A program made the translations under genes and the position numbers. Under the pieces are notes generated by a model. That model had not been told where the DNA came from, did no database searches, and saw only the letters and a list, made by a program, of their open reading frames with translations. Positions 25,825-34,076 of a DNA stretch of 64,000 bases are shown here, piece by piece. The DNA comes from Sphingopyxis sp. (lineage in GTDB: Bacteria; Pseudomonadota; Alphaproteobacteria; Sphingomonadales; Sphingomonadaceae): contig JAEULK010000043.1 of the NCBI GenBank assembly GCA_016793775.1, positions 62,001-126,000 of the forward strand. The letters are read 5' to 3'. Within the stretch, counting starts at the first letter, position 1; every line of letters begins with the position of its first letter.

Positions 25825-26286
25825 ATGCAACTAGACCGACATGAAAAGGCGATATTGAACATCCTGCAGGACAATGCCGACATTTCCACCGCCGAACTCG
25901 CCGAGCGGGTCGGGCTGTCGCAATCGCCCTGCTGGCGGCGCGTCGCGGCGCTCGAACAGGCCGGCATCATCCGCAAACGCGTGGCGCTCGTCGATCGCCG
26001 CAAGGTCGGGCTGAGTGCCCAGATTTTTGCGCAGGTGAAGCTGTCGGCGCACGGCCGCGCGCATCTCGCCGACTTCGAGGCGGCGATCGCCGACATTCCC
26101 GAAATTATCGAATGCCATGTCTTGATGGGGACGGTCGACTTCCTGCTGCGCGTCGTGGCGACCGATGTCGAAGCCTATGAAAAGCTGTTCTTCGAAAAAT
26201 TGTCGCGGTTGCCGGGGGTGCAGGAAATCAATTCGGCGATCGCCCTGTCGGAGATCAAGAGCACCACGGCCCTGCCGATAGGCTAA
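25825..26286 (+). CDS. Lrp/AsnC family transcriptional regulator
   Basis: A 153-residue regulator with an N-terminal winged helix-turn-helix (ILNILQDNADISTAELAERV, then SQSPCWRRVAALEQAGII) and a C-terminal RAM/ACT-like effector domain (ECHVLMGTVDFLLRVVATDV). Length and motif order are typical of the family. Divergent orientation from the dehydrogenase gene, with a symmetric AT-rich site between, suggests it controls that gene and itself in response to an amino acid such as leucine or phenylalanine. Confidence 0.92.
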   Translation: MQLDRHEKAILNILQDNADISTAELAERVGLSQSPCWRRVAALEQAGIIRKRVALVDRRKVGLSAQIFAQVKLSAHGRAHLADFEAAIADIPEIIECHVLMGTVDFLLRVVATDVEAYEKLFFEKLSRLPGVQEINSAIALSEIKSTTALPIG

Positions 26287-26410
26287 GGCCGCTGAACCGC
26301 AGTGCCGAGGGCGGAATCTTCCAGTCTGGCCCGTTTTTCGCCGCGCTTGCGCCTTGGAGACAGGACGGCCTATTTTGACGGTGTGTTCGGGGAGGGGCTT
26401 CACAGGTTTC

Positions 26411-28888
26411 ATGGCGGAAAAGACGTCCGATCCCGATCATGAGCGCCGCGCGCTCGATGAAGTCGAACGGCTGCTCGACCTCGAGGATGAGGCGGCGCGC
26501 GGCGAAGGGCTGCGCGCGCTTCGCGAGCGCGATGGCGAATTGGCGGCGACGGTCGAGCGCCTGCTGCGCCGCAACCCCGACGCACATGGCTGGATGCCGA
26601 CCGAGGGGCCCGGACTGTGCGCGGCCGAAGAGGATCGCGCGCCCGACCGCATCGGCCCCTTCGCGATCACCGGCATACTCGGGCGCGGCGGCATGGGGGT
26701 CGTGCTGCGCGGCGAGCGCGACGATGGGCTGTTCGCGCAGACGGTAGCGATCAAGCTGATGCGCAGCGGGCTGACCTCGCTGCGCTTGCAGGAGCGCTTC
26801 ATCCTCGAACGCCGCATCCTCGCGCGGCTCGACCATGGCGGCATCTGCCGCATCCTCGACGGCGGGACGTGGGAGGAGCGGCCCTTCCTGATCATGGATC
26901 ATGTCGATGGCCGGGGGGTCACCGAGCATGTCGCGGCGGCGGGGCTCGACCTTCAGGCACGGCTGCGGCTGTTCCTCGATATTTGCGCGGTCGTCCAATA
27001 TGCGCACCGCCAGTTGATCGTCCACGCAGATCTCAAGCCTTCCAACATCCTGATCACGCCAGACGGGCAGGTCAAATTGCTCGATTTCGGGATCGCGCGG
27101 CTGATCGGCGACGAAGTCGGCGAAGCTGCCCCGGCAACCGGCGGCGAGGCGAGCGGCACGTCGGGCAGCCGATCGGTCACGCTGACCCGCGCCTATGCCG
27201 CGCCCGAACGGCGCGACGGCGCGCGGCCGATGATCGAGGGCGATGTCTTCAGCCTCGGCGCGATCCTGTTCGAACTGCTCGCCGGGCGCCTGCCCGATGT
27301 GCCGGCCGGGGCGGACTGGCCTCCTGCGAGCAGCGCCGCCGCGGCGCCGCCGGTGACGCCCGCGATGCTCGCCGGCGATCTCGACGCGATCGTCGCCAAG
27401 GCGGTCTCACGCGATCCCGCTGATCGCTACCCCGACGTCGCGGCGCTGATCGCCGATATCGAGGCATGGTTTGGCCATTATCCGGTTGGTGCGCGCGCTG
27501 CCGGGTGGCGCGAGCGGTCGATGAAATTCGTCCGCCGCCACCGGTCGGGGTTTGCGGTAGCCGCCGGGGTCGGCCTGCTGCTCGCGAGCGCCGCGATCTT
27601 CAGCGCGGTCCAGGCGGTGCGCGCCGAGCGCGCGCGGGCGGTGGCCGAAGAGCGTTTCGACGACGTCCGAACCCTCGCCAATGCCATGTTGTTCGACGTC
27701 CAGGATGCGCTCGCGCGTTATCCCGGCACCGTCGACAAGCGCGCGGCGCTCGCGGCGACCGGCGCACGTTACCTTGCTGCCTTGCAGCTGTCGGCCGATG
27801 CCCCCGCCGACCTGCGGCTCGACGCGGCAAAAGCCTATCGGCGGCTCGCGGCCATCCAGGGTTATCCAGGGACATCGAACATCGGCGAACCCGATCAGGC
27901 GCGCGCGTCGCTGGGCCGGGCGCAGGCGCTGCTCGCCGCGCTGGTCGCCGATCAGCCCGATAATGCCGCCGCGCACGCCGAACTGGGATGGGTTCACGCC
28001 GATCGCTGGGCATCGGTCGCCGGCGATGGGCCATCGCAGGCCCAGATCGACGCCGCCGCCCGATCCTTTGCCGCCGCGCTGGCGCTGGCGCCGGATGACG
28101 CGTCGGCGACGCTCGGCCAGATCGCCCTCGACAGGGCGCGGGCGTTCGAGAAAATCTGGTCCGCCGATCGTCCTGCCGAGGCGATCCCGATCGTCCGTGA
28201 GGCGCTGACGCGGCTGCGTGCGCGGCGCTGGCCGACGTCGCTCGCCGCATCCGCCGCGCAGCTCGAAATCGGGCTGCTCAACCAGCAGGGCGACGCGACC
28301 TATTATAGCGGCGATCTGGCGGGCGCGTTGCTGCCTTATCGCGAAGCCGATGCGCTGATCGACCGGCGCATCGCGGCGGGCGGCGCGACCCCGACGCTGC
28401 TGATCGCCAAGGCGACATCGGCGTTCAACATCGGCGGCACGCTTGGCGACATGGACGGGCGCGACGCCGAGGCGCTGGCCATCGTCGATCGCTCGGTGGC
28501 CGCGATGGAGCGTTTGCTCGCCGCGGGGCGCGATTCCTCGGCCGAGAAGGCGCTGCTGACGCTGTACGGGCAACAGGCGGTGCTGCTCGAGAATATGGGC
28601 CGGCTCGATGTCGCGCTGGGGCCGTTGCTGCGCGGCAATGCGTTCCGCGAAGCGCGGCTCGCCGCGCATTCCGGCGACGGCGCCGCACGGCGCGACCTCG
28701 CGATCGGCTTGGCACAGCAGGCGCGCGTATCGGCGGGCGCGGGGCGCAAGGCCGAGGCGTGCGCGCTGGCGGAGCGGACACTGGCGCTATGGACAAAGCT
28801 GGAGGGGCAGGGTGCGTTGACACCGCGCGATGCCGCCAAGGAACGCCCGGTTGCCGAGGCACTTCGGCGCGCCAACTGCCAGCGCTAA
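26411..28888 (+). CDS. Hanks-type Ser/Thr protein kinase with TM and TPR-like C-terminal domain, non-RD (HAD)
   Basis: About 825 residues. The kinase domain spans about residues 83-370: glycine loop GRGGMGVV (91-98), Lys115 in AIKLM, HADLKPSN with Asp207, DFG at 225-227 and YAAPERRDG. The catalytic loop has Ala206 where most kinases have Arg (HRD), so it is of the non-RD kind. One transmembrane helix near 390-412 leads to a large alpha-helical, TPR-like exterior region. The ATG at 26411 is preferred; an upstream TTG at 26354 is possible. It converges with the ECF sigma gene, overlapping by 4 bp, the usual context for ECF43-type sigma/kinase pairs. Confidence 0.88.
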   Translation: MAEKTSDPDHERRALDEVERLLDLEDEAARGEGLRALRERDGELAATVERLLRRNPDAHGWMPTEGPGLCAAEEDRAPDRIGPFAITGILGRGGMGVVLRGERDDGLFAQTVAIKLMRSGLTSLRLQERFILERRILARLDHGGICRILDGGTWEERPFLIMDHVDGRGVTEHVAAAGLDLQARLRLFLDICAVVQYAHRQLIVHADLKPSNILITPDGQVKLLDFGIARLIGDEVGEAAPATGGEASGTSGSRSVTLTRAYAAPERRDGARPMIEGDVFSLGAILFELLAGRLPDVPAGADWPPASSAAAAPPVTPAMLAGDLDAIVAKAVSRDPADRYPDVAALIADIEAWFGHYPVGARAAGWRERSMKFVRRHRSGFAVAAGVGLLLASAAIFSAVQAVRAERARAVAEERFDDVRTLANAMLFDVQDALARYPGTVDKRAALAATGARYLAALQLSADAPADLRLDAAKAYRRLAAIQGYPGTSNIGEPDQARASLGRAQALLAALVADQPDNAAAHAELGWVHADRWASVAGDGPSQAQIDAAARSFAAALALAPDDASATLGQIALDRARAFEKIWSADRPAEAIPIVREALTRLRARRWPTSLAASAAQLEIGLLNQQGDATYYSGDLAGALLPYREADALIDRRIAAGGATPTLLIAKATSAFNIGGTLGDMDGRDAEALAIVDRSVAAMERLLAAGRDSSAEKALLTLYGQQAVLLENMGRLDVALGPLLRGNAFREARLAAHSGDGAARRDLAIGLAQQARVSAGAGRKAEACALAERTLALWTKLEGQGALTPRDAAKERPVAEALRRANCQR

Positions 28889-29493
28889 TCCTCGTCTTCT
28901 GCCATTGCATCGGCGAGCCACAGGCGCGCGGTCTGCCAGCGCCGCTTGACGGTACGGTCGGATTGGCCGGTCACCGCCGCAATTTCCTCGACCGTCAGCC
29001 CGACGAAGAAGCGCAGCTCGACGATCCGCGCGAGGTCGGGCGACAGTTCCTCGAGCCGGCGCAGCGCGGAGTCGAGCCGTTCGACGTCGATCGCCGGCCC
29101 GGCATCCTCGATCATCAGGCCGAGCGTCGGCATCTGGCGCTTGGCGGCGCGGCGCTTGCGGATCGCGTCGAGCATCGCCTGGCGCAGCAACCGCGAGCAG
29201 GTCGCGAACATATGCTGGCGGTCGTTCCACGCCATGCGGTCGAGATTCATCACGCGCATCACCGCTTCGTTGACGATTTCGGTCGGTTGCAACGTCAGAT
29301 AGGCGACCTCGCGCCGCAACATCCGCGCCGAGGCCCGGCGCAGCTCGTCATAAACCGATGCGAGAAGCTCGTCGCGGTCGGGTTGGTCAGGTTCGGCGTC
29401 GCCCACATCGTATTTGATAGCGGCGGGTGGTCGCGGCGCAAAGCCGTTAGTCGCGCGGTCCCGCACGCGGATCGTTCGATGCTTGCTCGACAA
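28885..29493 (-). CDS. ECF RNA polymerase sigma factor (kinase-associated type) 1
   Basis: A 202-residue ECF sigma factor. Region 2 is seen in YDELRRASARMLRRE, LTLQPTEIVNEAVMRVMNL and HMFATCSRLLRQAMLDAIRKR, and region 4 in ARIVELRFFVGLTVEEIAAV and SDRTVKRRWQTARLWL. The LTLQPTEIVNEA segment is typical of the group encoded beside Ser/Thr kinases rather than anti-sigma factors. The N-terminal 30 residues are unusual, and a later GTG near codon 29 could be the true start. It converges on the kinase gene and is divergent from the type I exporter at 29634, which it may regulate. Confidence 0.88.
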   Translation of the reverse strand: MSSKHRTIRVRDRATNGFAPRPPAAIKYDVGDAEPDQPDRDELLASVYDELRRASARMLRREVAYLTLQPTEIVNEAVMRVMNLDRMAWNDRQHMFATCSRLLRQAMLDAIRKRRAAKRQMPTLGLMIEDAGPAIDVERLDSALRRLEELSPDLARIVELRFFVGLTVEEIAAVTGQSDRTVKRRWQTARLWLADAMAEDED

Positions 29494-29633
29494 CGCCTAT
29501 GATTTCCTGTTTGGTCCGCCGCGACATATTGATTCCTATCTTGGATTTTGATGCAGCTTGCCGTTTCTTTTCCCAATAGGACGCGCCGCCGCCCGGTGAT
29601 TGCGGCGCGGCGGTTGCGCTTCGGGACGGTTGC

Positions 29634-31358
29634 ATGACCGCGCCGCAAACCCCGCTCGGCGCCGCCCTCGCCGCGTGCCGGCGCCATGTGATGGCGGCTG
29701 CGGGCTTCAGCGCACTCGTCAATATCCTCTATATCGTGCCGACGCTCTACATGTTGCAGGTCTATGACCGGGTGGTACCGACGCGCGGGCTGCAAACCTT
29801 GTTTTTCCTGACCGTCGTCCTGCTCCTCGCGCTCGCGACGCTGTCGCTGCTCGACCGATTACGCGCGCGATTGCTGGTGCGCATGGGCGTCCATCTCGAC
29901 CTGCTGCTGTCGCCCGCGATTCTCGACGCCACGGTCGGCCGGCCCGACTTGCCAGCGGCGCGCGCGGCGCTGCGCGATTTCGATGCCTTGCGCGGCGGGC
30001 TGACCGGCGCCGCGATCCTCGCGCTGTTCGACGCGCCTTGGGTGCCGATCTATATCCTCGTCTGTGCAATGGTGCATCCGTGGATCGGGTTCGTCGCGCT
30101 GCTCGGCTGCCTCGCATTGCCCGCCATCGCCTGGGCGAACGAATGCGCGACGCGCGAAAGGCTCGACGATGCCCAGGCGATCGCGAGCTCCTCTTACGCG
30201 CATCTGGATGCGATGCTGCATGCGGCCGAGGCGGTTCGCGCGCTCGGCATGCGCCGTGCGCTCGTCGCGCGCCAATTGCGCCAGCGCCAGACGATGCTCG
30301 GCGCGCAGACCGAGGCGAGCTTCGCCGCCGGCGGATATCTCACCGCGACCAAATTCGTCCGTCTTGCGCTGCAATCGCTCGCGCTCGGGCTCGGCGCGCT
30401 GCTTGCCGCCGACAATCTGATCTCGGTCGGGGCGATCTTCGCCTCCTCCTTCCTCATCGCCCGCGCGCTGGCGCCGATCGAGCAGTTGATCGGCAATTGG
30501 AAAGCGATCGGCCAGGCGCGGCAAAGCTATACGAACTTGGGCGAACTGCTCGCCGCGCAGCCGGTCGCGCATGACGCGACCGAACTGCCCGCGCCGCAGG
30601 GGGCACTCGCCATCGAAAATGCGACGATCCTCAACGAAACGCGCGACGCGGCGATCGTTCAGGCGGTGAGTTTCGACGTCGCGGCGGGCGAGGTGCTCGC
30701 GATCATCGGGCCGAGCGGGGCGGGCAAGTCGACCCTGGTGCGGCTGATCGCGGGCGCGATTCTCGCCGACCGGGGCACGGTCCGCATCGACCGCGCCGAC
30801 CGCCGCGACTGGAACCCCGAACGCCTGGCGCGGCATATCGGCTATCTGCCGCAGGACGCGTCATTGTTCGCGGGGACGATCGCCGAGAATATCGCGCGCT
30901 TCGGCCTCGAACTCGGCGCCGAGCGCAGCGCGGTCGATGCCGCGGTGGTCGCGGCGGCGCAGACGGTCGGGGCGCATGAGCTGATCCTGTCGCTGCCCGG
31001 CGGTTACGACCATATGCTCAAGCTGGGCGGGCGCGGGCTGTCGGCGGGGCAGGCGCAAAGGATTGCGCTCGCGCGCGCCGTCTATGGCGATCCCGCGATG
31101 CTCATTCTCGACGAGCCCAATGCGCATCTCGATGCCGAGGGCGATGCGCTGCTCGCCGCCGCGCTCCAGCGGTTGAAGGGCGAGGGCAAGACGATCCTGA
31201 TCGTGTCGCACAAGACGAGCATCTTGCCCGTCGTCGATCGTGTGCTGCTGATGCGCGCCGGGCGCCTCGAACTGATCGGGCCGCGCGACGAGGTGCTGAA
31301 GAAACTCGCGCCGCCGCCGCAACCGCGTGGGCAGGGCGGCAAGGTGGTGAGCCTGTGA
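29634..31358 (+). CDS. Type I secretion ABC transporter (PrtD-like permease/ATPase)
   Basis: A 574-residue inner-membrane ABC exporter without a C39 peptidase domain. The membrane half starts with FSALVNILYIVPTLYMLQVYDRVVPTRG, characteristic of PrtD/AprD-type type I secretion permeases. The ATPase has Walker A GPSGAGKST, Q-loop GYLPQDASLFAGTI, signature LSAGQAQRIALARAV and Walker B MLILDEPNAH. It would work with the HlyD-like adaptor overlapping its 3' end and a TolC-like channel encoded elsewhere to secrete an RTX-type protein. No substrate gene is adjacent. The 140-bp upstream gap is shared with the ECF sigma gene. Confidence 0.93.
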   Translation: MTAPQTPLGAALAACRRHVMAAAGFSALVNILYIVPTLYMLQVYDRVVPTRGLQTLFFLTVVLLLALATLSLLDRLRARLLVRMGVHLDLLLSPAILDATVGRPDLPAARAALRDFDALRGGLTGAAILALFDAPWVPIYILVCAMVHPWIGFVALLGCLALPAIAWANECATRERLDDAQAIASSSYAHLDAMLHAAEAVRALGMRRALVARQLRQRQTMLGAQTEASFAAGGYLTATKFVRLALQSLALGLGALLAADNLISVGAIFASSFLIARALAPIEQLIGNWKAIGQARQSYTNLGELLAAQPVAHDATELPAPQGALAIENATILNETRDAAIVQAVSFDVAAGEVLAIIGPSGAGKSTLVRLIAGAILADRGTVRIDRADRRDWNPERLARHIGYLPQDASLFAGTIAENIARFGLELGAERSAVDAAVVAAAQTVGAHELILSLPGGYDHMLKLGGRGLSAGQAQRIALARAVYGDPAMLILDEPNAHLDAEGDALLAAALQRLKGEGKTILIVSHKTSILPVVDRVLLMRAGRLELIGPRDEVLKKLAPPPQPRGQGGKVVSL

Positions 31359-32722
31359 CGATCGCCACCCCCATGCTGATCCAGTCGCCCGAACCGGCCG
31401 CCACCGACCTTGCGCAGATCGCCGATCCGGGCAGCGAAATACGCTGCGGGTCGATCATCGCGGGCCTGTTCTTCATCCTGTTTCTCGGCTGGGCGGCCTT
31501 TTTCCGGCTCGACGCCGCCGCCTATGCGCAAGGCGCGCTCGCGGTGTACGGCCAGCGCCAGTCGGTGCAGCACCGCGACGGCGGTATCGTGTCGGCAATC
31601 CATATCCGCGAGGGCGACCAGGTGCGTGCGGGTCAGATCCTCGTCGAACTCGCGTCGCCCGAGGTGAAGGCGCAGGAACGCGCGATGCAGGCGCAGGCGA
31701 TCCGCCTGCTTGCCCAGCGCGCGCGGCTGGAGGCCGAGCAGAACGGCTCGCGCAGCGTCGTGCCGCCGCCCGAATATTCCGAACTTGGTGGTGCCGACCG
31801 CGCCGCGGCAGCGCAGGCGCTGCGCCAGCAGCAGCGCGAACTGGGCGAACGGCTGGCGGTCCTTTCGGCGCAGCGCGGCTCGCTCGGCGAGCGCGCGGTC
31901 CAGTCGGGCGCACAGGGCAAGGGGTTCGGCGAACAGACGCGCTCGGCGCGCGAACAGATCCGCCTGATCGACGAACAGATCGCCGCGCTGGAACCGCTCG
32001 CCGAAAAGGGCTTTGTGTCGAAGACCCGCATTCGCGATCTGGAACGTCAGCGTGCCGCGCTCGAAGGCGACCGCGGCCGCTCCGACGCCGGTATCGCGCA
32101 GTCGGCGAGCGCCGCGAGCGAAAGCCGCATTCAGATCATCGAGGCCGAACGCAGCTTCGACGAACGCACTGCCGCGGACCTGCGCGATGTCGAAACGCGG
32201 CTCGGCGAATTGATGCCGCAGTTGCGCGCCGCGCGCGAGCAGCTGGCGCGGACGCAGATCCGCGCGCCGGCGACCGGCACCGTCGTCGGCCTCAGCGTAT
32301 TCACCCCCGGCGGGGTGATCGCGCCGGGGCAGAAACTGCTCGACATCGTGCCGCAGCGCGAGCCGCTCATCATTCAGGCGCGCATCGCGCCCGAGGATGC
32401 CGACGACCTGGTCACCGGCCAGCGCGCGATGATCAAATTTCCGGGTCTGCGCGAACGCTCCTTGCCCAATCTGGAAGGCACGCTGACCCGCCTGTCGGCG
32501 GACAGCTTCACCGACGAGAAATCGGGGCTGACCTATTTCACCGGCGACATCCGCGTGCCGCGCGATCAGATCGACGAGATCGCCAAGCTGCGCGGCAAGG
32601 ATTTCGAACTGCGCGCGGGCATGCCGGTCGAAATCTTGATCCCGCTGCGCAAACGCACCGCGCTCGATTATGCGCTCGAGCCGCTGGTCGGCAGCTTCTG
32701 GTCGTCGTTTCGCGAACATTGA
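31355..32722 (+). CDS. Type I secretion membrane-fusion protein (HlyD/PrtE-like)
   Basis: A 455-residue periplasmic adaptor. One N-terminal transmembrane helix (SIIAGLFFILFLGWAAFF, residues 30-47) is followed by a lipoyl half-motif (QHRDGGIVSAIHIREGDQV), a long alpha-helical hairpin (about 90-300) and the second lipoyl half (IRAPATGTVVGLSVFTPGG). The C-terminal barrel ends LRAGMPVEILIPLRKRT, as in PrtE-type adaptors. The GTG start overlaps the ABC gene stop (GTGA), so both are made together. It links the ABC exporter to an outer-membrane channel not encoded here. Confidence 0.93.
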   Translation: MTIATPMLIQSPEPAATDLAQIADPGSEIRCGSIIAGLFFILFLGWAAFFRLDAAAYAQGALAVYGQRQSVQHRDGGIVSAIHIREGDQVRAGQILVELASPEVKAQERAMQAQAIRLLAQRARLEAEQNGSRSVVPPPEYSELGGADRAAAAQALRQQQRELGERLAVLSAQRGSLGERAVQSGAQGKGFGEQTRSAREQIRLIDEQIAALEPLAEKGFVSKTRIRDLERQRAALEGDRGRSDAGIAQSASAASESRIQIIEAERSFDERTAADLRDVETRLGELMPQLRAAREQLARTQIRAPATGTVVGLSVFTPGGVIAPGQKLLDIVPQREPLIIQARIAPEDADDLVTGQRAMIKFPGLRERSLPNLEGTLTRLSADSFTDEKSGLTYFTGDIRVPRDQIDEIAKLRGKDFELRAGMPVEILIPLRKRTALDYALEPLVGSFWSSFREH

Positions 32723-32738
32723 GGCCCGCCTGCGGCGC

Positions 32739-34076
32739 TCATTTCCGATATGTTTTGGGCGCGATCCCGTGGCGCGCGATCTTGTCATAGAGCGTTTTGC
32801 GGGGAATTCGCAGATAGGCGAGCGTCGCCGCGATATCGCCGTTCGCCGCCACCAGCGCGTCCCGGATCGCCTGCGCCTCGAACTGCGCCACGCGTTCGGG
32901 CAGCGAAGGGACGGTGACGCCGGCGTCGATGGCGGGGAGTTCGACGCCCAAGATCTCGCCATAGGCGAAATTGCGCAGCTCGCGCACATTGCCGGGCCAG
33001 TCATGCTCGATCAGATGCGCGAGCGCGGCGTCGCCGATCGAGAAATCGACCACGCCCAGCTTGCTCGCGGCTTCTTCGGCGAAGGCGGCGAACAGCTGCG
33101 GGATGTCGGATTTGCGGTCGCGCAGCGGCGGCATGCGGATGCGCACGACATTCAGCCGATAGAAGAGGTCCTCGCGAAATTCGCCGGCCTGCACCGACAG
33201 TTGCAGGTCGCGCCGCGACGAGGCGATGATGCGCAAGTCGACCGCGCGGGCTTCGCTCGCGCCGATCGGCTGGACCTTGCGCTCCTCGACCACGCGCAGC
33301 AGCTTGGCCTGGATTGTCAGCGGCATAGTGTCGATGCCGTCGAGGAACAGCGTGCCCCGGTGCGCCTGTTCGATGCGTCCCTCGCGCGCGATGGGGCCAT
33401 AGCCGGGAGCGCCGCGGTCGTGGCCGAACAGCTCGACCTCGGCCAGTTGCTCGGGCAGCGCGCCGCAATCGACCGCCACGAAAGGCCGACCCGAGCGCGG
33501 CCCCTTGCGGTGGAGCAGCAAGGCGGCGAGTTCCTTGCCCGTGCCGGTCTCCCCCTCGACGAGCACGTCGATGTCGGCACGGGCGACCTGCTGGATCGTC
33601 GCGCGGAGCTGCGCCATCACCGGGCTGTCGCCGGTCAGCGGGCTGTCGACGCTGGTCTCGGCGGCAGCGCGCAGCATCCGGTTGTCGAGGACGAGCCTGC
33701 GGGTATCGAGCGCCTTGCGTACCGCGGCGATCAGATGATCCGTGGCAAAGGGTTTGGCGAGGAAGTCGAACGCGCCGCTCTTCAGCGCGCCGATCGCCAT
33801 CGGGACGTCGGCGTGGCCGGTGATCAGGATGACCGGAATCTCGGAATCGACCGCGCGGATGCGCGCGAAAAATTCGAGGCCGTCGAGGCGGGGCATGCGG
33901 ATATCCGTGACGACCGCGCCGGTGAAATCTTCCGCGATTTCGGCGAGCGCGGTCGCGGCATCGGCAAAGGCGCGCACGTCGATATCCGCCAGTTCGAGCG
34001 ACTGGACGGTCGCCGCGCGCAGCGCATCGTCGTCGTCGACGAAGATGACCTGCTGGCGGGTGACGAAACCGCTCAT
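32739..34076 (-). CDS. dctD: DctD-like response regulator with altered sigma-54 loop
   Basis: A 445-residue NtrC-family regulator: receiver domain (phospho-acceptor Asp58 in VVTDIRMPRLDG), AAA+ domain with Walker A GETGTGKE (175-182), and a Fis-type helix-turn-helix at the C-terminus (DIAATLAYLRIPRKTLYDKI). Two key elements are altered. The GAFTGA loop that contacts sigma-54 reads GAPGYG (222-227), and the Walker B Glu is replaced: LFLDG, Gly247. It is coupled to the sensor gene (ATGA overlap) and divergent from dctA. Context says C4-dicarboxylate control; the altered residues suggest it does not activate sigma-54 polymerase in the standard way. Confidence 0.85.
   Translation of the reverse strand: MSGFVTRQQVIFVDDDDALRAATVQSLELADIDVRAFADAATALAEIAEDFTGAVVTDIRMPRLDGLEFFARIRAVDSEIPVILITGHADVPMAIGALKSGAFDFLAKPFATDHLIAAVRKALDTRRLVLDNRMLRAAAETSVDSPLTGDSPVMAQLRATIQQVARADIDVLVEGETGTGKELAALLLHRKGPRSGRPFVAVDCGALPEQLAEVELFGHDRGAPGYGPIAREGRIEQAHRGTLFLDGIDTMPLTIQAKLLRVVEERKVQPIGASEARAVDLRIIASSRRDLQLSVQAGEFREDLFYRLNVVRIRMPPLRDRKSDIPQLFAAFAEEAASKLGVVDFSIGDAALAHLIEHDWPGNVRELRNFAYGEILGVELPAIDAGVTVPSLPERVAQFEAQAIRDALVAANGDIAATLAYLRIPRKTLYDKIARHGIAPKTYRK

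Noticed and set aside
29447-29527. 26-residue minus-strand peptide (MSRRTKQEIIGVVEQ...) beside the type I exporter, considered as a possible cargo
   Set aside because: It overlaps the 5' end of the sigma factor, has only a weak AGGAA site, and lacks a double-glycine or other secretion motif; the neighbouring ABC protein has no peptidase domain.
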